Notes: generated by a model not told the origin, from the letters alone. A DNA stretch of 64,000 nucleotides from Flavobacteriaceae bacterium (GCA_013373635.1 JABXHN010000016.1:62001-126000), one strand, 5' to 3'. Counted from the first letter of the stretch, positions 34,703 to 43,901 are shown. Translations and numbers: made by a program.

Positions 34703-35920
34703 ATGAGTTTAAAAAACAAGTTACACCTATTAAAGGAAAAGTACAGCGATAAAAAGTATGCTCCAGCATTTAATGCACTTCATACCTTTTTATATACTCC
34801 AAATGAAACAACGCATTCAGGAGCCCATGTTCGTGCTGTAGACGATCTAAAAAGAACGATGAATACCGTAATCACAGCTTTGATTCCGATATTGATTTTT
34901 AGTTTCTTTAATGCTGGTTACCAACACTATTCAGCAATTAATGGATTTCCATCAGACTTTAGTGTTCTTGAACACTTTTTGACCTTAGACAACTTCTTAG
35001 TTGGACTTGTTACCATCCTTCCACTCGTTGTAATTTCTTACGGAGTAGGATTGGGTGTTGAGTTTTTGTTTGCAGTCATCAAAGGTCACGAGGTAGAAGA
35101 GGGTTATTTGGTTACAGGAATGTTAGTTCCTTTGATTATTCCTGTCGACACACCATTATGGATGTTAGCGATTGCGGTAATTTTTGGAGTTGTGATAGGT
35201 AAAGAGGTTTTTGGTGGTACAGGGATGAATATCCTAAACCCAGCACTTACCATTAGAGCATTTTTATTCTTCTCATATCCAACATGGATGAGTGGGGATA
35301 AGGTTTGGGTTCACCAGGCGGTTGAACGCGCTGGGACTGCAGATGCTATTTCTGGAGAAACTATATTAGGTTCTCTTGCACAGGGAGCTGATTATTCTTA
35401 TTCAGTATCAGATATGTTCTTTGGATTTATTCCAGGATCAGTTGGAGAGACTTCAACCTTCTTAATTTTATTAGGAGGTTTGTTCTTAATCTTTACTAAG
35501 ATTGGATCTTGGAGAATTATGCTAAGTGCTGTAATCGGAGCACTTGTAATGGGATTGATCTTTAACGGCGTTGTTGATGCTGGTTGGATACACTCCAGTT
35601 CTAAATTTTATCATTTAATGAGCCTACCTTACTGGCAACATTTAATAGTTGGAGGATTGGCATTCGGTATCGTTTATATGGCAACTGATCCAGTTACTGC
35701 TGCTCAAACTGAAAAAGGTAAGTGGTACTACGGATTTTTGATCGGATTTATTTCTGTGATGATTCGTGTATTCAACCCAGCTTATCCAGAAGGAGTATTC
35801 TTGGCGATTCTTCTTATGAACGTCTTTGCTCCAACTATTGATCACTATGTGGTTAGAGGAAATGTGAAAAGACGTTTAAAACGTACTAAAAAATCAATTG
35901 CTAACCTTGAAACTGTTTAA
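34703..35920 (+). CDS. nqrB: Na+-translocating NADH:quinone reductase subunit B
   Basis: Integral membrane subunit holding riboflavin and a covalent FMN. The ATG at 34703, just after the nqrA stop, gives MSLKNKLHLLKEKYSDKKY and 405 residues; the track's longer start at 34610 overlaps nqrA and is not supported. About ten membrane segments. The covalent FMN site is probably Thr220 in ADAISGETILGSL; the usual motif reads SGAT, so Glu replaces Ala here. GGTGMNILNPALTIRAFLFF and DPVTAAQTEKGKWYYGFLIG are conserved. Confidence 0.96.
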   Translation: MSLKNKLHLLKEKYSDKKYAPAFNALHTFLYTPNETTHSGAHVRAVDDLKRTMNTVITALIPILIFSFFNAGYQHYSAINGFPSDFSVLEHFLTLDNFLVGLVTILPLVVISYGVGLGVEFLFAVIKGHEVEEGYLVTGMLVPLIIPVDTPLWMLAIAVIFGVVIGKEVFGGTGMNILNPALTIRAFLFFSYPTWMSGDKVWVHQAVERAGTADAISGETILGSLAQGADYSYSVSDMFFGFIPGSVGETSTFLILLGGLFLIFTKIGSWRIMLSAVIGALVMGLIFNGVVDAGWIHSSSKFYHLMSLPYWQHLIVGGLAFGIVYMATDPVTAAQTEKGKWYYGFLIGFISVMIRVFNPAYPEGVFLAILLMNVFAPTIDHYVVRGNVKRRLKRTKKSIANLETV

Positions 35921-35922
35921 CA

Positions 35923-36669
35923 ATGGCAATTAATACAGATAAAAATTCATATACTTTTATTTTCGCAATCATCATGGTTGTGGTTGTAGGAGCCTTATTA
36001 GCTTTTGTTTCTTCTTCTTTAAGCGGAACCATAAGTGAAAACATTCGATTAGAAAAACAACAAAACATCCTCTATGCGATGGGTGTTAATAATAACGACG
36101 AGGGAAGCGTTGAGTTTATTTCAACCTCTGAGGTGGCTCAAGTTTTTAATCAGTACATCAAAAAGCAATTAGTAATCGAAGGTGATCAAATCACTGAAGA
36201 CAAGGAAGCTTTTTTGATCGATTTAAAGAAAGAAGCAGAGCGAGCTAAAAATGGTGAAGCGCGTCGTTTACCTGTTTTTATTGGAGAAAAAGAGGGTAAG
36301 ACCTTCTACGTTCTTCCAATGTTAGGTAAAGGACTTTGGGACGCTATTTGGGGTTATGTTGCCTTAGATGACAAATTGGTGATTCAAGGAGTCTTCTTTG
36401 ATCACAAGGGAGAAACTCCTGGTCTTGGAGCTAACATCAAGCAGCGTTTCTTTATGGATGACTTTACAGGAGAATCTATTTTGAAAAACAATGACATTGT
36501 TGGGGTTAAAGTTATCAAAGGAAATAACGACCCACTAAACAATGATAAATTAGACAATGAAGTTGATGCGCTTGCAGGAGCGACTATTACTGGTAATGGT
36601 CTTTCAGCGATGCTTTCAGACAGCTTTAAGTTATACGAGAATTATTTAAACAGCATTTTAGTACAATAA
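35923..36669 (+). CDS. nqrC: Na+-translocating NADH:quinone reductase subunit C
   Basis: Single-pass subunit (membrane segment about residues 11-31) with a periplasmic FMN-binding domain. The covalent FMN site is Thr223 in EVDALAGATITGNGLSAM, matching the D-x-x-x-GAT-x-T target of the ApbE flavin transferase encoded at the operon end. Also conserved: GKGLWDAIWGYVALDD and HKGETPGLGANI. Length is 248 residues. It starts 2 bp after nqrB. Confidence 0.97.
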   Translation: MAINTDKNSYTFIFAIIMVVVVGALLAFVSSSLSGTISENIRLEKQQNILYAMGVNNNDEGSVEFISTSEVAQVFNQYIKKQLVIEGDQITEDKEAFLIDLKKEAERAKNGEARRLPVFIGEKEGKTFYVLPMLGKGLWDAIWGYVALDDKLVIQGVFFDHKGETPGLGANIKQRFFMDDFTGESILKNNDIVGVKVIKGNNDPLNNDKLDNEVDALAGATITGNGLSAMLSDSFKLYENYLNSILVQ

Positions 36670-36673
36670 GATT

Positions 36674-37321
36674 ATGGGATTACTATCTAAAAAAGATGCA
36701 GCCTTAATTAAAGATCCATTATTTGACAATAACCCGATTACAATTCAGGTATTGGGGATCTGTTCAGCGCTTGCCATCACAGCAGAATTAAAGGCGTCTA
36801 TCGTAATGGGGTTGTCAGTACTTTTCGTTTTAGGAATGGGTAATGTGGTGATCTCACTGATGAGAAACATCATACCATCTAAAATTAGAATTATTGTTCA
36901 ATTGGTTGTTGTAGCGGCGCTTGTAATTATTGTGGACCAAGTTTTAAAAGCATTCGCTTATGAGCTTAGTAAAACCCTTTCAGTCTTTGTTGGTCTGATT
37001 ATAACCAACTGTATTATCATGGGGCGTTTTGAGGCATTTGCTCTTGGTAATGGACCTTGGAAAGCTTTCTTAGACGGAATTGGAAATGCTGGAGGATATG
37101 CTATTATATTAGTGATTATTGGATTCTTTAGAGAACTCTTAGGGTCTGGAACACTTTTAGGATTTCAAGTTTTAGGAGATCCAATCGCTAAAACAGGAGT
37201 ATACGCTCTAGGATACGAGAACAACGGATTTATGTTGTTGTCTCCTATGGCTCTTATTGTAGTTGGACTTATTATTTGGGTACAACGTGCTAGAAATCCA
37301 AAACTTCAAGAATCTCACTAA
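36674..37321 (+). CDS. nqrD: Na+-translocating NADH:quinone reductase subunit D
   Basis: Six-helix membrane subunit, 215 residues. Cys30 (QVLGICSALAIT) and Cys113 (IITNCIIMGRFEAFAL) occupy the positions of the intramembrane iron-centre ligands shared with NqrE. KAFLDGIGNAGGYAIILVIIGFFRELLGSGTL is strongly conserved. It is a structural twin of NqrE in inverted topology. Confidence 0.97.
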   Translation: MGLLSKKDAALIKDPLFDNNPITIQVLGICSALAITAELKASIVMGLSVLFVLGMGNVVISLMRNIIPSKIRIIVQLVVVAALVIIVDQVLKAFAYELSKTLSVFVGLIITNCIIMGRFEAFALGNGPWKAFLDGIGNAGGYAIILVIIGFFRELLGSGTLLGFQVLGDPIAKTGVYALGYENNGFMLLSPMALIVVGLIIWVQRARNPKLQESH

Positions 37322-37331
37322 GAAATAAATT

Positions 37332-38066
37332 ATGGAACATTTAGAATTATTTTTCAAGTCTATTTTTATCGATAATATGGTATTTGCCACATTCTTAGGA
37401 ATGTGTTCTTACTTAGCTGTATCTAAAAAAGTGTCAACTGCAGTGGGATTAGGTGCTGCTGTAATCTTTGTAATGGCTGTTACAGTTCCTATGAACTGGC
37501 TTTTAGATCAATACTTATTAAGAGATGGTGCGCTTGCGTGGTTAGGACCTGAGTATGCAGATTACAACTTAGGATTTTTATCATTCATTCTCTTTATCGC
37601 GACTATTGCTACCATGGTACAATTAGTTGAAATTATTGTTGAGAAGTTTGCACCAGCATTATACAATTCATTGGGTATTTTCTTACCACTAATCGCTGTA
37701 AACTGTGCTATATTGGGAGGATCTCTCTTTATGCAATCAAGAGAAATTCCTTCTTTAGCTTTAGCATTTAATTACGGAATTAGTTCAGGTATTGGATGGT
37801 TCTTGGCAATTTTAGCAATAGCTGCGATTCGTGAAAAGATCCGATATTCAAATGTACCACCAGCACTTAGAGGGTTGGGAATTACTTTCATCCTTACAGG
37901 TCTTATGGCAATTGGATTCATGAGCTTTGGAGGAATGTTAACTGGTGATAACCCAGTACCTGAAGCTCCAGTAGAAGAGACTGCTACTGTAGTAGAAGAT
38001 AAAAAAGAAGAATTAAAAGAAGAGAAAAGAGCAGATGTTATCTCTTATAATGATTTAAATAAATAA
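37332..38066 (+). CDS. nqrE: Na+-translocating NADH:quinone reductase subunit E
   Basis: Six-helix membrane subunit pairing with NqrD. Cys25 ([10 protein letters not shown]) and Cys125 ([13 protein letters not shown]) are the expected iron-centre ligands. The core ends near residue 205 as in other NqrE proteins (about 200 residues), but this one goes on to 244 with a charged tail, [21 protein letters not shown], ending ISYNDLNK. The tail is likely soluble and its role is unknown. Confidence 0.96.
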   Translation: MEHLELFFKSIFIDNMVFATFLGMCSYLAVSKKVSTAVGLGAAVIFVMAVTVPMNWLLDQYLLRDGALAWLGPEYADYNLGFLSFILFIATIATMVQLVEIIVEKFAPALYNSLGIFLPLIAVNCAILGGSLFMQSREIPSLALAFNYGISSGIGWFLAILAIAAIREKIRYSNVPPALRGLGITFILTGLMAIGFMSFGGMLTGDNPVPEAPVEETATVVEDKKEELKEEKRADVISYNDLNK

Positions 38067-38068
38067 GA

Positions 38069-39376
38069 ATGATTTTAGCGATAAGTACACTTACTACCAT
38101 TGTTATTACTGTAGTTGCCTTTATGGTGTTGCTACTAGTATTGGTTTCTTTATTGTTGTTTACTAAAGAAAAATTATCTCCTTCAGGACCTGTAACCATT
38201 ACCATCAACGGTGAGAAAAAGGTTGAGGTTGCTTCAGGAGGATCTCTTTTATCGACTCTTGGTGGTCAAAAGATTTTCTTGCCTTCAGCTTGTGGTGGAG
38301 GTGGTACCTGTATTCAGTGTGAGTGTCACGTTCACTCTGGTGGGGGAGAAGCACTTCCTACTGAAACACCTCACTTTTCTAAAAGAGAACTCGTTGAGGG
38401 AGCTCGTTTAGCATGTCAGGTAAAGGTGAAGCAGGATATGGATATCTCTATTCCAGAAGAAGTTTTTGGGATTAAGAAGTGGCAAGGTAAAGTAGTTCGT
38501 AACTATAATGTAGCATCTTTTATCAAGGAATTCGTAGTAGAAATTCCAGAAGATATGAACTACAAGGCTGGTGGATATATTCAAATTGAGATCCCTCAGT
38601 GTGAAATCAAATACTCGGATATTGATATTACAGCACATCCAGAAGAGCACGATACTCCAGATAAATTCAAAGCGGAGTGGGACAAATTTAACTTATGGCC
38701 TCTAGTGATGAAAAATCCTGAAACTGTAGAACGAGCTTATTCAATGGCTTCTTACCCTGCAGAGGGAAGAGAAATCATGCTTAACGTTCGTATTGCTACT
38801 CCACCGTGGGATCGCAATAAAAATGGATGGATGGATGTGAATCCTGGAGTTGCATCATCCTATATCTTCTCTCGTAAAGCTGGAGATCCTGTAACGATTT
38901 CAGGACCTTACGGTGAATTCTTTATCAATGAATCAGAAGCAGAAATGCTTTATGTTGGTGGAGGAGCTGGTATGGCACCGATGCGTTCGCATTTATACCA
39001 CCTATTCAAAACCTTAAAAACGAATAGAAAAGTGACTTATTGGTATGGAGGACGTTCTAAGAGAGAATTATTCTACATCGATCACTTTAGACAATTGGAA
39101 AATGAGTTCCCTAACTTTAAATTCTACTTAGCGCTTTCAGAGCCAATGGAAGAAGACAACTGGAAAGTTAAGGAAGATCTCGACAGCCCAGGTGACGGAT
39201 TCGTTGGATTCATTCACAATGTGGTTATCGATCAATACTTGTCAAAACACGAGACACCTGAAGATATTGAATTATACTTCTGTGGACCACCACTGATGAA
39301 CAAAGCTGTTCAAAAAATGGGTGAAGACTTTGGTCTAGCTGATGAGAATATTCGCTTCGACGATTTCGGAGGATAA
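38069..39376 (+). CDS. nqrF: Na+-translocating NADH:quinone reductase subunit F
   Basis: Electron-entry subunit: one N-terminal membrane helix, a 2Fe-2S domain with Cys75, Cys81, Cys84 and Cys116 ([21 protein letters not shown] ... ACQVKV), an FAD domain ([15 protein letters not shown]) and an NADH-binding domain ([33 protein letters not shown], ending FDDFGG). The length of 435 residues is slightly longer than V. cholerae NqrF (408). A strong terminator follows 6 bp after the stop, ending the main nqr transcript. Confidence 0.97.
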   Translation: MILAISTLTTIVITVVAFMVLLLVLVSLLLFTKEKLSPSGPVTITINGEKKVEVASGGSLLSTLGGQKIFLPSACGGGGTCIQCECHVHSGGGEALPTETPHFSKRELVEGARLACQVKVKQDMDISIPEEVFGIKKWQGKVVRNYNVASFIKEFVVEIPEDMNYKAGGYIQIEIPQCEIKYSDIDITAHPEEHDTPDKFKAEWDKFNLWPLVMKNPETVERAYSMASYPAEGREIMLNVRIATPPWDRNKNGWMDVNPGVASSYIFSRKAGDPVTISGPYGEFFINESEAEMLYVGGGAGMAPMRSHLYHLFKTLKTNRKVTYWYGGRSKRELFYIDHFRQLENEFPNFKFYLALSEPMEEDNWKVKEDLDSPGDGFVGFIHNVVIDQYLSKHETPEDIELYFCGPPLMNKAVQKMGEDFGLADENIRFDDFGG

Positions 39377-39382
39377 AACAAG

Positions 39383-39411
39383 AGCCAGTAGTTTTCTACT
39401 GGCTTTTTTTT
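39383..39411 (+). terminator. Rho-independent terminator after nqrF
   Basis: Perfect 9-bp stem AGCCAGTAG / CTACTGGCT with a TTTT loop followed by seven Ts. The T-run leads directly into the promoter element of the next gene. Confidence 0.88.
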
Positions 39412-39418
39412 AGCTTTG
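39411..39418 (+). promoter_or_regulatory. -7 promoter element of the small gene before apbE, start-proximal
   Basis: TAGCTTTG ends only 4 bp before the ATG at 39423, so the transcript would start at about the start codon. It overlaps the end of the nqrF terminator T-run. Confidence 0.5.
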
Positions 39419-39422
39419 CTTT

Positions 39423-39782
39423 ATGAAGATATTGACAGAACAGGAATTGCACAACTTAGCGATGAATTATGTGGGCAAAGAGTTAGAAGCTCAGGGCTAT
39501 GAGTTTATGGCCGTGAATTCTAAACTCAAGAAACACCCTCAATTTGTCTGTTTAAAGGATAAACAATTGCACTTTATTCTTGTGGAAGCCATCTGTTATC
39601 CTAGAAATCCTCATATAATCAATAATGATCGAGCTGAGAAAATGAGAGATCACGCTCAAAAGTTTGAAGGACTTACTTATTATGCAGCAGTAGGACTTCA
39701 CAATACTGAAGATCCGAGTTTGCCGATTTATCTCAACCAGCCCTATACGATTACCTATCCCGGTTTAAAAGAAATTAAATGA
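39423..39782 (+). CDS. Uncharacterised protein between nqrF and apbE
   Basis: Predicted soluble protein of 119 residues with no signal peptide or membrane segment. Two-part look: an N-terminal alpha segment (ELHNLAMNYVGKELEAQGYEFMAV) and a beta-rich core (LHFILVEAICYPRNPHII, FEGLTYYAAVGLHNTEDPSLPIYLNQPYTITYPGL). The pattern resembles a small restriction-endonuclease-like or NTF2-like fold, but I do not recognise a family with confidence; related flavobacterial genes are sometimes labelled as NqrF fragments, which the sequence does not support since it has no cysteine motif, FAD or NADH site. Its stop overlaps the apbE start (ATGA), so the two are translated together. A link to flavinylation or Nqr assembly is a guess. 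Confidence 0.8.
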   Translation: MKILTEQELHNLAMNYVGKELEAQGYEFMAVNSKLKKHPQFVCLKDKQLHFILVEAICYPRNPHIINNDRAEKMRDHAQKFEGLTYYAAVGLHNTEDPSLPIYLNQPYTITYPGLKEIK

Positions 39783-40792
39783 TAAGAATTCTTTACATAC
39801 TTGTATTAAGTTTTTTAGTTGTTTCATGTGGTTCAGATGTTCACATCAATAAATCTCAATTTAGAGGAGAGGCTTTTGGAACGACCTATTCGATTATCGT
39901 TACGGATAACAAATCAGTTGATTTACATTTTGAAATTGATTCGGTAATTAAAGTCGTCAATCAATCGATGTCGACCTATATTCCAAGTTCTGATATCTCA
40001 AGAATTAATCGTGGAGATACTAGAGTGCTAGTTGATCATATGTTTAGAGATGTGTTTGAATTGTCAGATCAAATTTACCAGAAGACAGGAGGTTATTTTG
40101 ACCCTACTGTTGGTGTCTTAGTCAATGCATGGGGATTTGGACCTGGAGAAAAAATGGATTTGACCGATATGAAAGTTGACAGTCTTATGCAGTATGTAGG
40201 ATACTCTAAAGTTAAATTAACCGAAGATCATCACATTGTAAAAGAACACCCTTCCATCTATTTTGACTTTAATGCTATTGCAAAGGGATATGCCATCGAT
40301 CGATTAGGGGTTGCCCTCGATCAACGTGGTCTTAAAAATTATCTAATTGAAGTTGGAGGTGAAATTGTAACAAAAGGCATTAATACTGCTTCAAATAAAG
40401 AATGGGTGGTTGGAATTGACGATCCTTTAGCTGAAGATCGTTCGAATCCGATTCGACTCATTCAACTTAAAGATCGAGCTTTAGCTTCTTCAGGTAATTA
40501 TCGCAAATTTAGAGTGGATCCTGAAACAGGAGTAAAGTATGTTCACACGATCAATGCACTAACCGGTTATACCCAAAACTCAAATGTTCTGGCTGTTAGT
40601 GTCCTTGCTGATAATTGTGCTACGGCAGATGGTTATGCTACTGCTTTTATGGCAATGGGATTAGAAAAAACCATGAACTTAGTTCAGGGAGATTCTAAAT
40701 TAGAAGCTTTTGTAGTTTATCTCGATGAGGATAATCAAACTGCTACATGGGCTTCAGAAGGCTTTAAATCGGCTTTCTTATCAAAGGAATAA
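39779..40792 (+). CDS. apbE: FAD:protein FMN transferase ApbE
   Basis: Periplasmic lipoprotein that attaches FMN to threonine in NqrB and NqrC. Lipobox LVVSC gives a lipidated Cys17. Family motifs: RGEAFGTTYSIIV, GGYFDPTVGVLVNAWGFG, FDFNAIAKGYAIDRLG, LIEVGGEIVTKG, HTINALTGYTQNSNVLAVSVLADNCATADGYATAFMAMG. Length is 337 residues. It is coupled to the small gene upstream, and its 3' end overlaps the convergent methyltransferase gene by 29 bp. Confidence 0.95.
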   Translation: MIRILYILVLSFLVVSCGSDVHINKSQFRGEAFGTTYSIIVTDNKSVDLHFEIDSVIKVVNQSMSTYIPSSDISRINRGDTRVLVDHMFRDVFELSDQIYQKTGGYFDPTVGVLVNAWGFGPGEKMDLTDMKVDSLMQYVGYSKVKLTEDHHIVKEHPSIYFDFNAIAKGYAIDRLGVALDQRGLKNYLIEVGGEIVTKGINTASNKEWVVGIDDPLAEDRSNPIRLIQLKDRALASSGNYRKFRVDPETGVKYVHTINALTGYTQNSNVLAVSVLADNCATADGYATAFMAMGLEKTMNLVQGDSKLEAFVVYLDEDNQTATWASEGFKSAFLSKE

Positions 40793-41537
40793 GTTCACTC
40801 TTAGCTAATCGATAGCGATCGATTGCTTCCTTTGAGAATTGATTGGTGTAGTCGATCATCTCCACTTCAAATCCAGCTCTTTTGAGGTATTCTGGATAGT
40901 CCAAACCATAAACTCTTAGGTGGTCATATTGACCAAATACTTTGGTGCGTTCTTTTGGATCAGTGATGGAATCATCTTCAAATGTGTGTTCTCTGTTGAG
41001 GTCTTGAGGAATTTGAACAATCCCCCATCCACCGGGTTTAAGAACCCGAAAGAGTTCTTTCATGGCTTTCTGGTGATCAGGGATGTGCTCTAATACGTGA
41101 TTGCATAGGATCACATCATAGGTATTCTCTTCAAAAGGAAGATTGCAGATATCCGCCTTGATATCAGCCAGTGGAGAATTTAAATCTGTAGTCGTATAAT
41201 CGATATTTTTCAGCTTTTTAAATCGCTTAAAAAATGCTTGTTCAGGAGCAAAGTGAAGAAGCTTTAATTCTTTTGTAAAAAAGTCTGTTTCATTTTGGAG
41301 ATAGAGCCACAGTAATCGATGGCGCTCCAATGAGAGCGTTGAAGGAGCTAGTACATTTTCTCGTTGTGTTTGATACCCATAAGGGAGAAAACTCCTAAAG
41401 CTCTTTCCGTCAATAGGATCTGTATAGCGACTCCCTTTGTAGTAGAATGCCAATAAGGGTCTTATTCCATAACTTAACTTAATAAGTAATGGTCTTGGAA
41501 TACTGTTTAAAAGAAGTTTAAATACTGATTTAATCAA
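40764..41537 (-). CDS. Class I SAM-dependent methyltransferase, target unknown
   Basis: 257-residue protein with a UbiE/type-11 methyltransferase domain at about 90-215: ADICNLPFEENTYDVILCNHVLEHIPDHQKAMKELFRVLKPGGWGIVQIP. The usual glycine-rich motif I is weak (LLHFAPEQAFFKRFKKL in its place), a form often seen in sugar- or lipid-modifying methyltransferases. The N-terminal 60 residues are basic and hydrophobic (SVFKLLLNSIPRPLLIKLSYGIRPLLAFYYKG), perhaps membrane-associated. It lies 5 bp after map in the gpmI-map run. No substrate can be named. Confidence 0.82.
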   Translation of the reverse strand: MIKSVFKLLLNSIPRPLLIKLSYGIRPLLAFYYKGSRYTDPIDGKSFRSFLPYGYQTQRENVLAPSTLSLERHRLLWLYLQNETDFFTKELKLLHFAPEQAFFKRFKKLKNIDYTTTDLNSPLADIKADICNLPFEENTYDVILCNHVLEHIPDHQKAMKELFRVLKPGGWGIVQIPQDLNREHTFEDDSITDPKERTKVFGQYDHLRVYGLDYPEYLKRAGFEVEMIDYTNQFSKEAIDRYRLAKSELIPLIRKPI

Positions 41538-41542
41538 TCTAT

Positions 41543-42349
41543 TTACTTTTTTCTAAAGGGGTCTTCTTCATCTGAAGTAATCCCTAAAGCTTCGTAAATA
41601 TAATCGAAAGTCGATAATAATTGAGGTTTTCCATTGACGATTGCCACATCGTGTTCAAAGTGTGCCGATGGTTTTTTATCTGCCGTTAGAATAGACCAAC
41701 CATCGTTAAGTTGAATGATACGATGGGTTCCCATATTGATCATTGGTTCTATAGCAACCACTTGACCTTCCATAAACTTTTTACCTCTCCCGCGTTTACC
41801 GTAGTTTGGCATTTCTGGATCTTCGTGCATGGTTCTTCCAAGACCGTGTCCAACGAGTTCACGCACTACACCATAACCAAATGATTCTGTGTATTCTTGG
41901 ATGGCATAACCAACATCACCAACGCGATTACCGAGTTTGAACTGTTCGATTCCTATATAGAGTGATTTTTTTGTGACTTCGAGAAGTTGTTTGACTTCTG
42001 GACTCACTTCTCCTACTTCAAAAGTATAGGCATGATCCCCGTAAAAACCATTTTTAAGCGCCCCACAATCGATAGAGATGATATCACCTTCTGCTAGTGG
42101 GGTGTTGTTTGGAATCCCATGTACGACTTGTTCATTAGGGCTCATACACAAGGTGTTTGGAAAGTCGTATAGGCCTAAGAATCCAGGCTCTGCACCATGA
42201 TCTCTTATAAAGCTTTCCGCCAGTGCATCGAGTTGTAAAGTGGTCACTCCTGGTTTTACTTCAGAAGCCAACATTCCTAAGGTTTTAGAAACAATTAATG
42301 CGCTTTCACGCATTAATTCTATTTCTTCTGGAGTTTTTAAGTGAATCAT
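41543..42349 (-). CDS. map: Methionine aminopeptidase type I
   Basis: Removes the initiator methionine from new proteins. Pita-bread fold ligands are present: CMSPNEQVVHGIPNNTPLAEGDIISIDCGALKNGFYGDHAYTF (two Asp), LVGHGLGRTMHEDPEMPNYG (His), VVAIEPMINMG (Glu) and the last Glu in SAHFEHDVAIV. Length is 268 residues. Its ATG overlaps the gpmI stop (TAATG). Confidence 0.96.
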   Translation of the reverse strand: MIHLKTPEEIELMRESALIVSKTLGMLASEVKPGVTTLQLDALAESFIRDHGAEPGFLGLYDFPNTLCMSPNEQVVHGIPNNTPLAEGDIISIDCGALKNGFYGDHAYTFEVGEVSPEVKQLLEVTKKSLYIGIEQFKLGNRVGDVGYAIQEYTESFGYGVVRELVGHGLGRTMHEDPEMPNYGKRGRGKKFMEGQVVAIEPMINMGTHRIIQLNDGWSILTADKKPSAHFEHDVAIVNGKPQLLSTFDYIYEALGITSDEEDPFRKK

Positions 42350-43872
42350 TAGTTGCCGATTAGTGATTTTTGAGTCATCTCTGCAGGTTGATCAACTCCT
42401 AAGATTTCAAGAATTGTAGGGGCTATATCACCTAAAACACCATCTTTAACTGGTTTTCTATCTGGATCAACTAAGATAAAAGGAACAGGATTCGTCGTAT
42501 GTGCTGTGTTTGGCGATCCATCAGGATTCACCATAGTGTCACAGTTTCCGTGATCAGCAATAACAAGAGTACTATATCCATGAGCTGAAGCAGTTTCAAT
42601 TACTGCTTGAGCACATTGATCAACAGTCTCACATGCTTTGATAGCTGCAGACATGATTCCAGTATGGCCAACCATATCAGGATTAGCAAAGTTTAAACAC
42701 ACAAAATCCGCCTCTTCTTTTTCTAATTCAGGAATAATCGCATCTCTGATGTCAAAGGCACTCATCTCTGGTTGAAGGTCATAGGTGGCTACCTTTGGAG
42801 AAGGGCATAGGATACGTTGTTCACCCTGGTATGGCTCTTCTCTTCCTCCGTTAAAGAAAAAGGTTACGTGTGGGTACTTTTCTGTTTCAGCAATTCTTAT
42901 TTGCTTTTTACCAGCATCAGCAATCACTTCTCCTAAAGTTCTTTTGATATTTTCTTTGTTGTAAACAACTTCGATTCCTTTAAAAGACTCATCATACATG
43001 GTCATCGTCACATAATACAAGTCAAGCTTATGCATATTTTGTTCGTGAAAATCTTCCTGAGAAAGTACTTGAGTCAATTCTCGACCACGATCTGTTCTAA
43101 AGTTGAAGAAGACAACGACATCACCATCTTTGATTTTTGCGTTTTCTGAATCAATTCCATTGGTATTGATGATTGGTTTTAAGAACTCATCAGTAACCTC
43201 TTCAGTATAGCTTTGTTTGATCGCTCCAATAACATCTTCGGTCTCTGTTCCAATAGCATTGACTACAGTGTCATATGCGATTTTAACACGTTCCCAACGC
43301 TTATCTCTATCCATCGCGTAATAACGACCAACAAGACTAGCTAGAGCAGCATTTTTACCTTGACAGTGTTCGATAATTTCTTCTGTGAATCCAAGTCCAG
43401 ATTTAGGATCGACATCACGACCATCGGTAAATGCGTGAATATACGATTGACCAACGCCACTCTCATAAGCAGCATCGATTAATCCTTTTAAGTGTTTGAT
43501 ATGAGAGTGAACTCCACCATCAGATAGGAGTCCTAAAAAATGAACGGGTTTATTATTTTCTTTAGCGTAAGTAAACGCTTTTTGTAAAACAGCTTCATCC
43601 TTTAAGGTTTTGTTTTCTACAGCGAGATTAATCTTAACAAGATCTTGATAAACAATTCTACCAGCACCTAGATTCATATGTCCCACTTCAGAGTTCCCCA
43701 TTTGACCTTCAGGTAAACCTACGTGCATCCCATCTGTTCGAAGATTGGCATTGGCATATTTAGAGTAAAGCCCATCGACAAATGGTGTGTTGGCTTGTGC
43801 TATTGCAGAAATTTTTGGATCAGGAGACTTCCCCCATCCATCTAATATCATTAAGATTGCTTTATTATTCAT
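42349..43872 (-). CDS. gpmI: 2,3-bisphosphoglycerate-independent phosphoglycerate mutase
   Basis: Manganese-dependent interconversion of 3- and 2-phosphoglycerate. I use the ATG at 43872 (MNNKAILMILDGWGKSPD, 507 residues); the GTG start of the track at 43908 lies beyond the promoter element. Motifs: the phosphoserine site GQMGNSEVGHMNLGAGRIVYQDL, HAFTDGRDVDPKSG, VGRYYAMDRDKRWER, FFNFRTDRGRELTQ, CLNFANPDMVGHTG and VIADHGNCDTM. Coupled to map downstream. Confidence 0.96.
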   Translation of the reverse strand: MNNKAILMILDGWGKSPDPKISAIAQANTPFVDGLYSKYANANLRTDGMHVGLPEGQMGNSEVGHMNLGAGRIVYQDLVKINLAVENKTLKDEAVLQKAFTYAKENNKPVHFLGLLSDGGVHSHIKHLKGLIDAAYESGVGQSYIHAFTDGRDVDPKSGLGFTEEIIEHCQGKNAALASLVGRYYAMDRDKRWERVKIAYDTVVNAIGTETEDVIGAIKQSYTEEVTDEFLKPIINTNGIDSENAKIKDGDVVVFFNFRTDRGRELTQVLSQEDFHEQNMHKLDLYYVTMTMYDESFKGIEVVYNKENIKRTLGEVIADAGKKQIRIAETEKYPHVTFFFNGGREEPYQGEQRILCPSPKVATYDLQPEMSAFDIRDAIIPELEKEEADFVCLNFANPDMVGHTGIMSAAIKACETVDQCAQAVIETASAHGYSTLVIADHGNCDTMVNPDGSPNTAHTTNPVPFILVDPDRKPVKDGVLGDIAPTILEILGVDQPAEMTQKSLIGN

Positions 43873-43893
43873 AATGGTGAATTGTTTATGCTG

Positions 43894-43901
43894 CAAAAAT
43901 A
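43894..43901 (-). promoter_or_regulatory. -7 promoter element of gpmI-map
   Basis: TATTTTTG on the minus strand, 21 bp before the chosen gpmI ATG. Confidence 0.5.

Noticed and set aside
39423-39782. Calling the small gene an NqrF subunit or fragment
   Set aside because: A complete nqrF lies just upstream; this protein has no 2Fe-2S, FAD or NADH motif.
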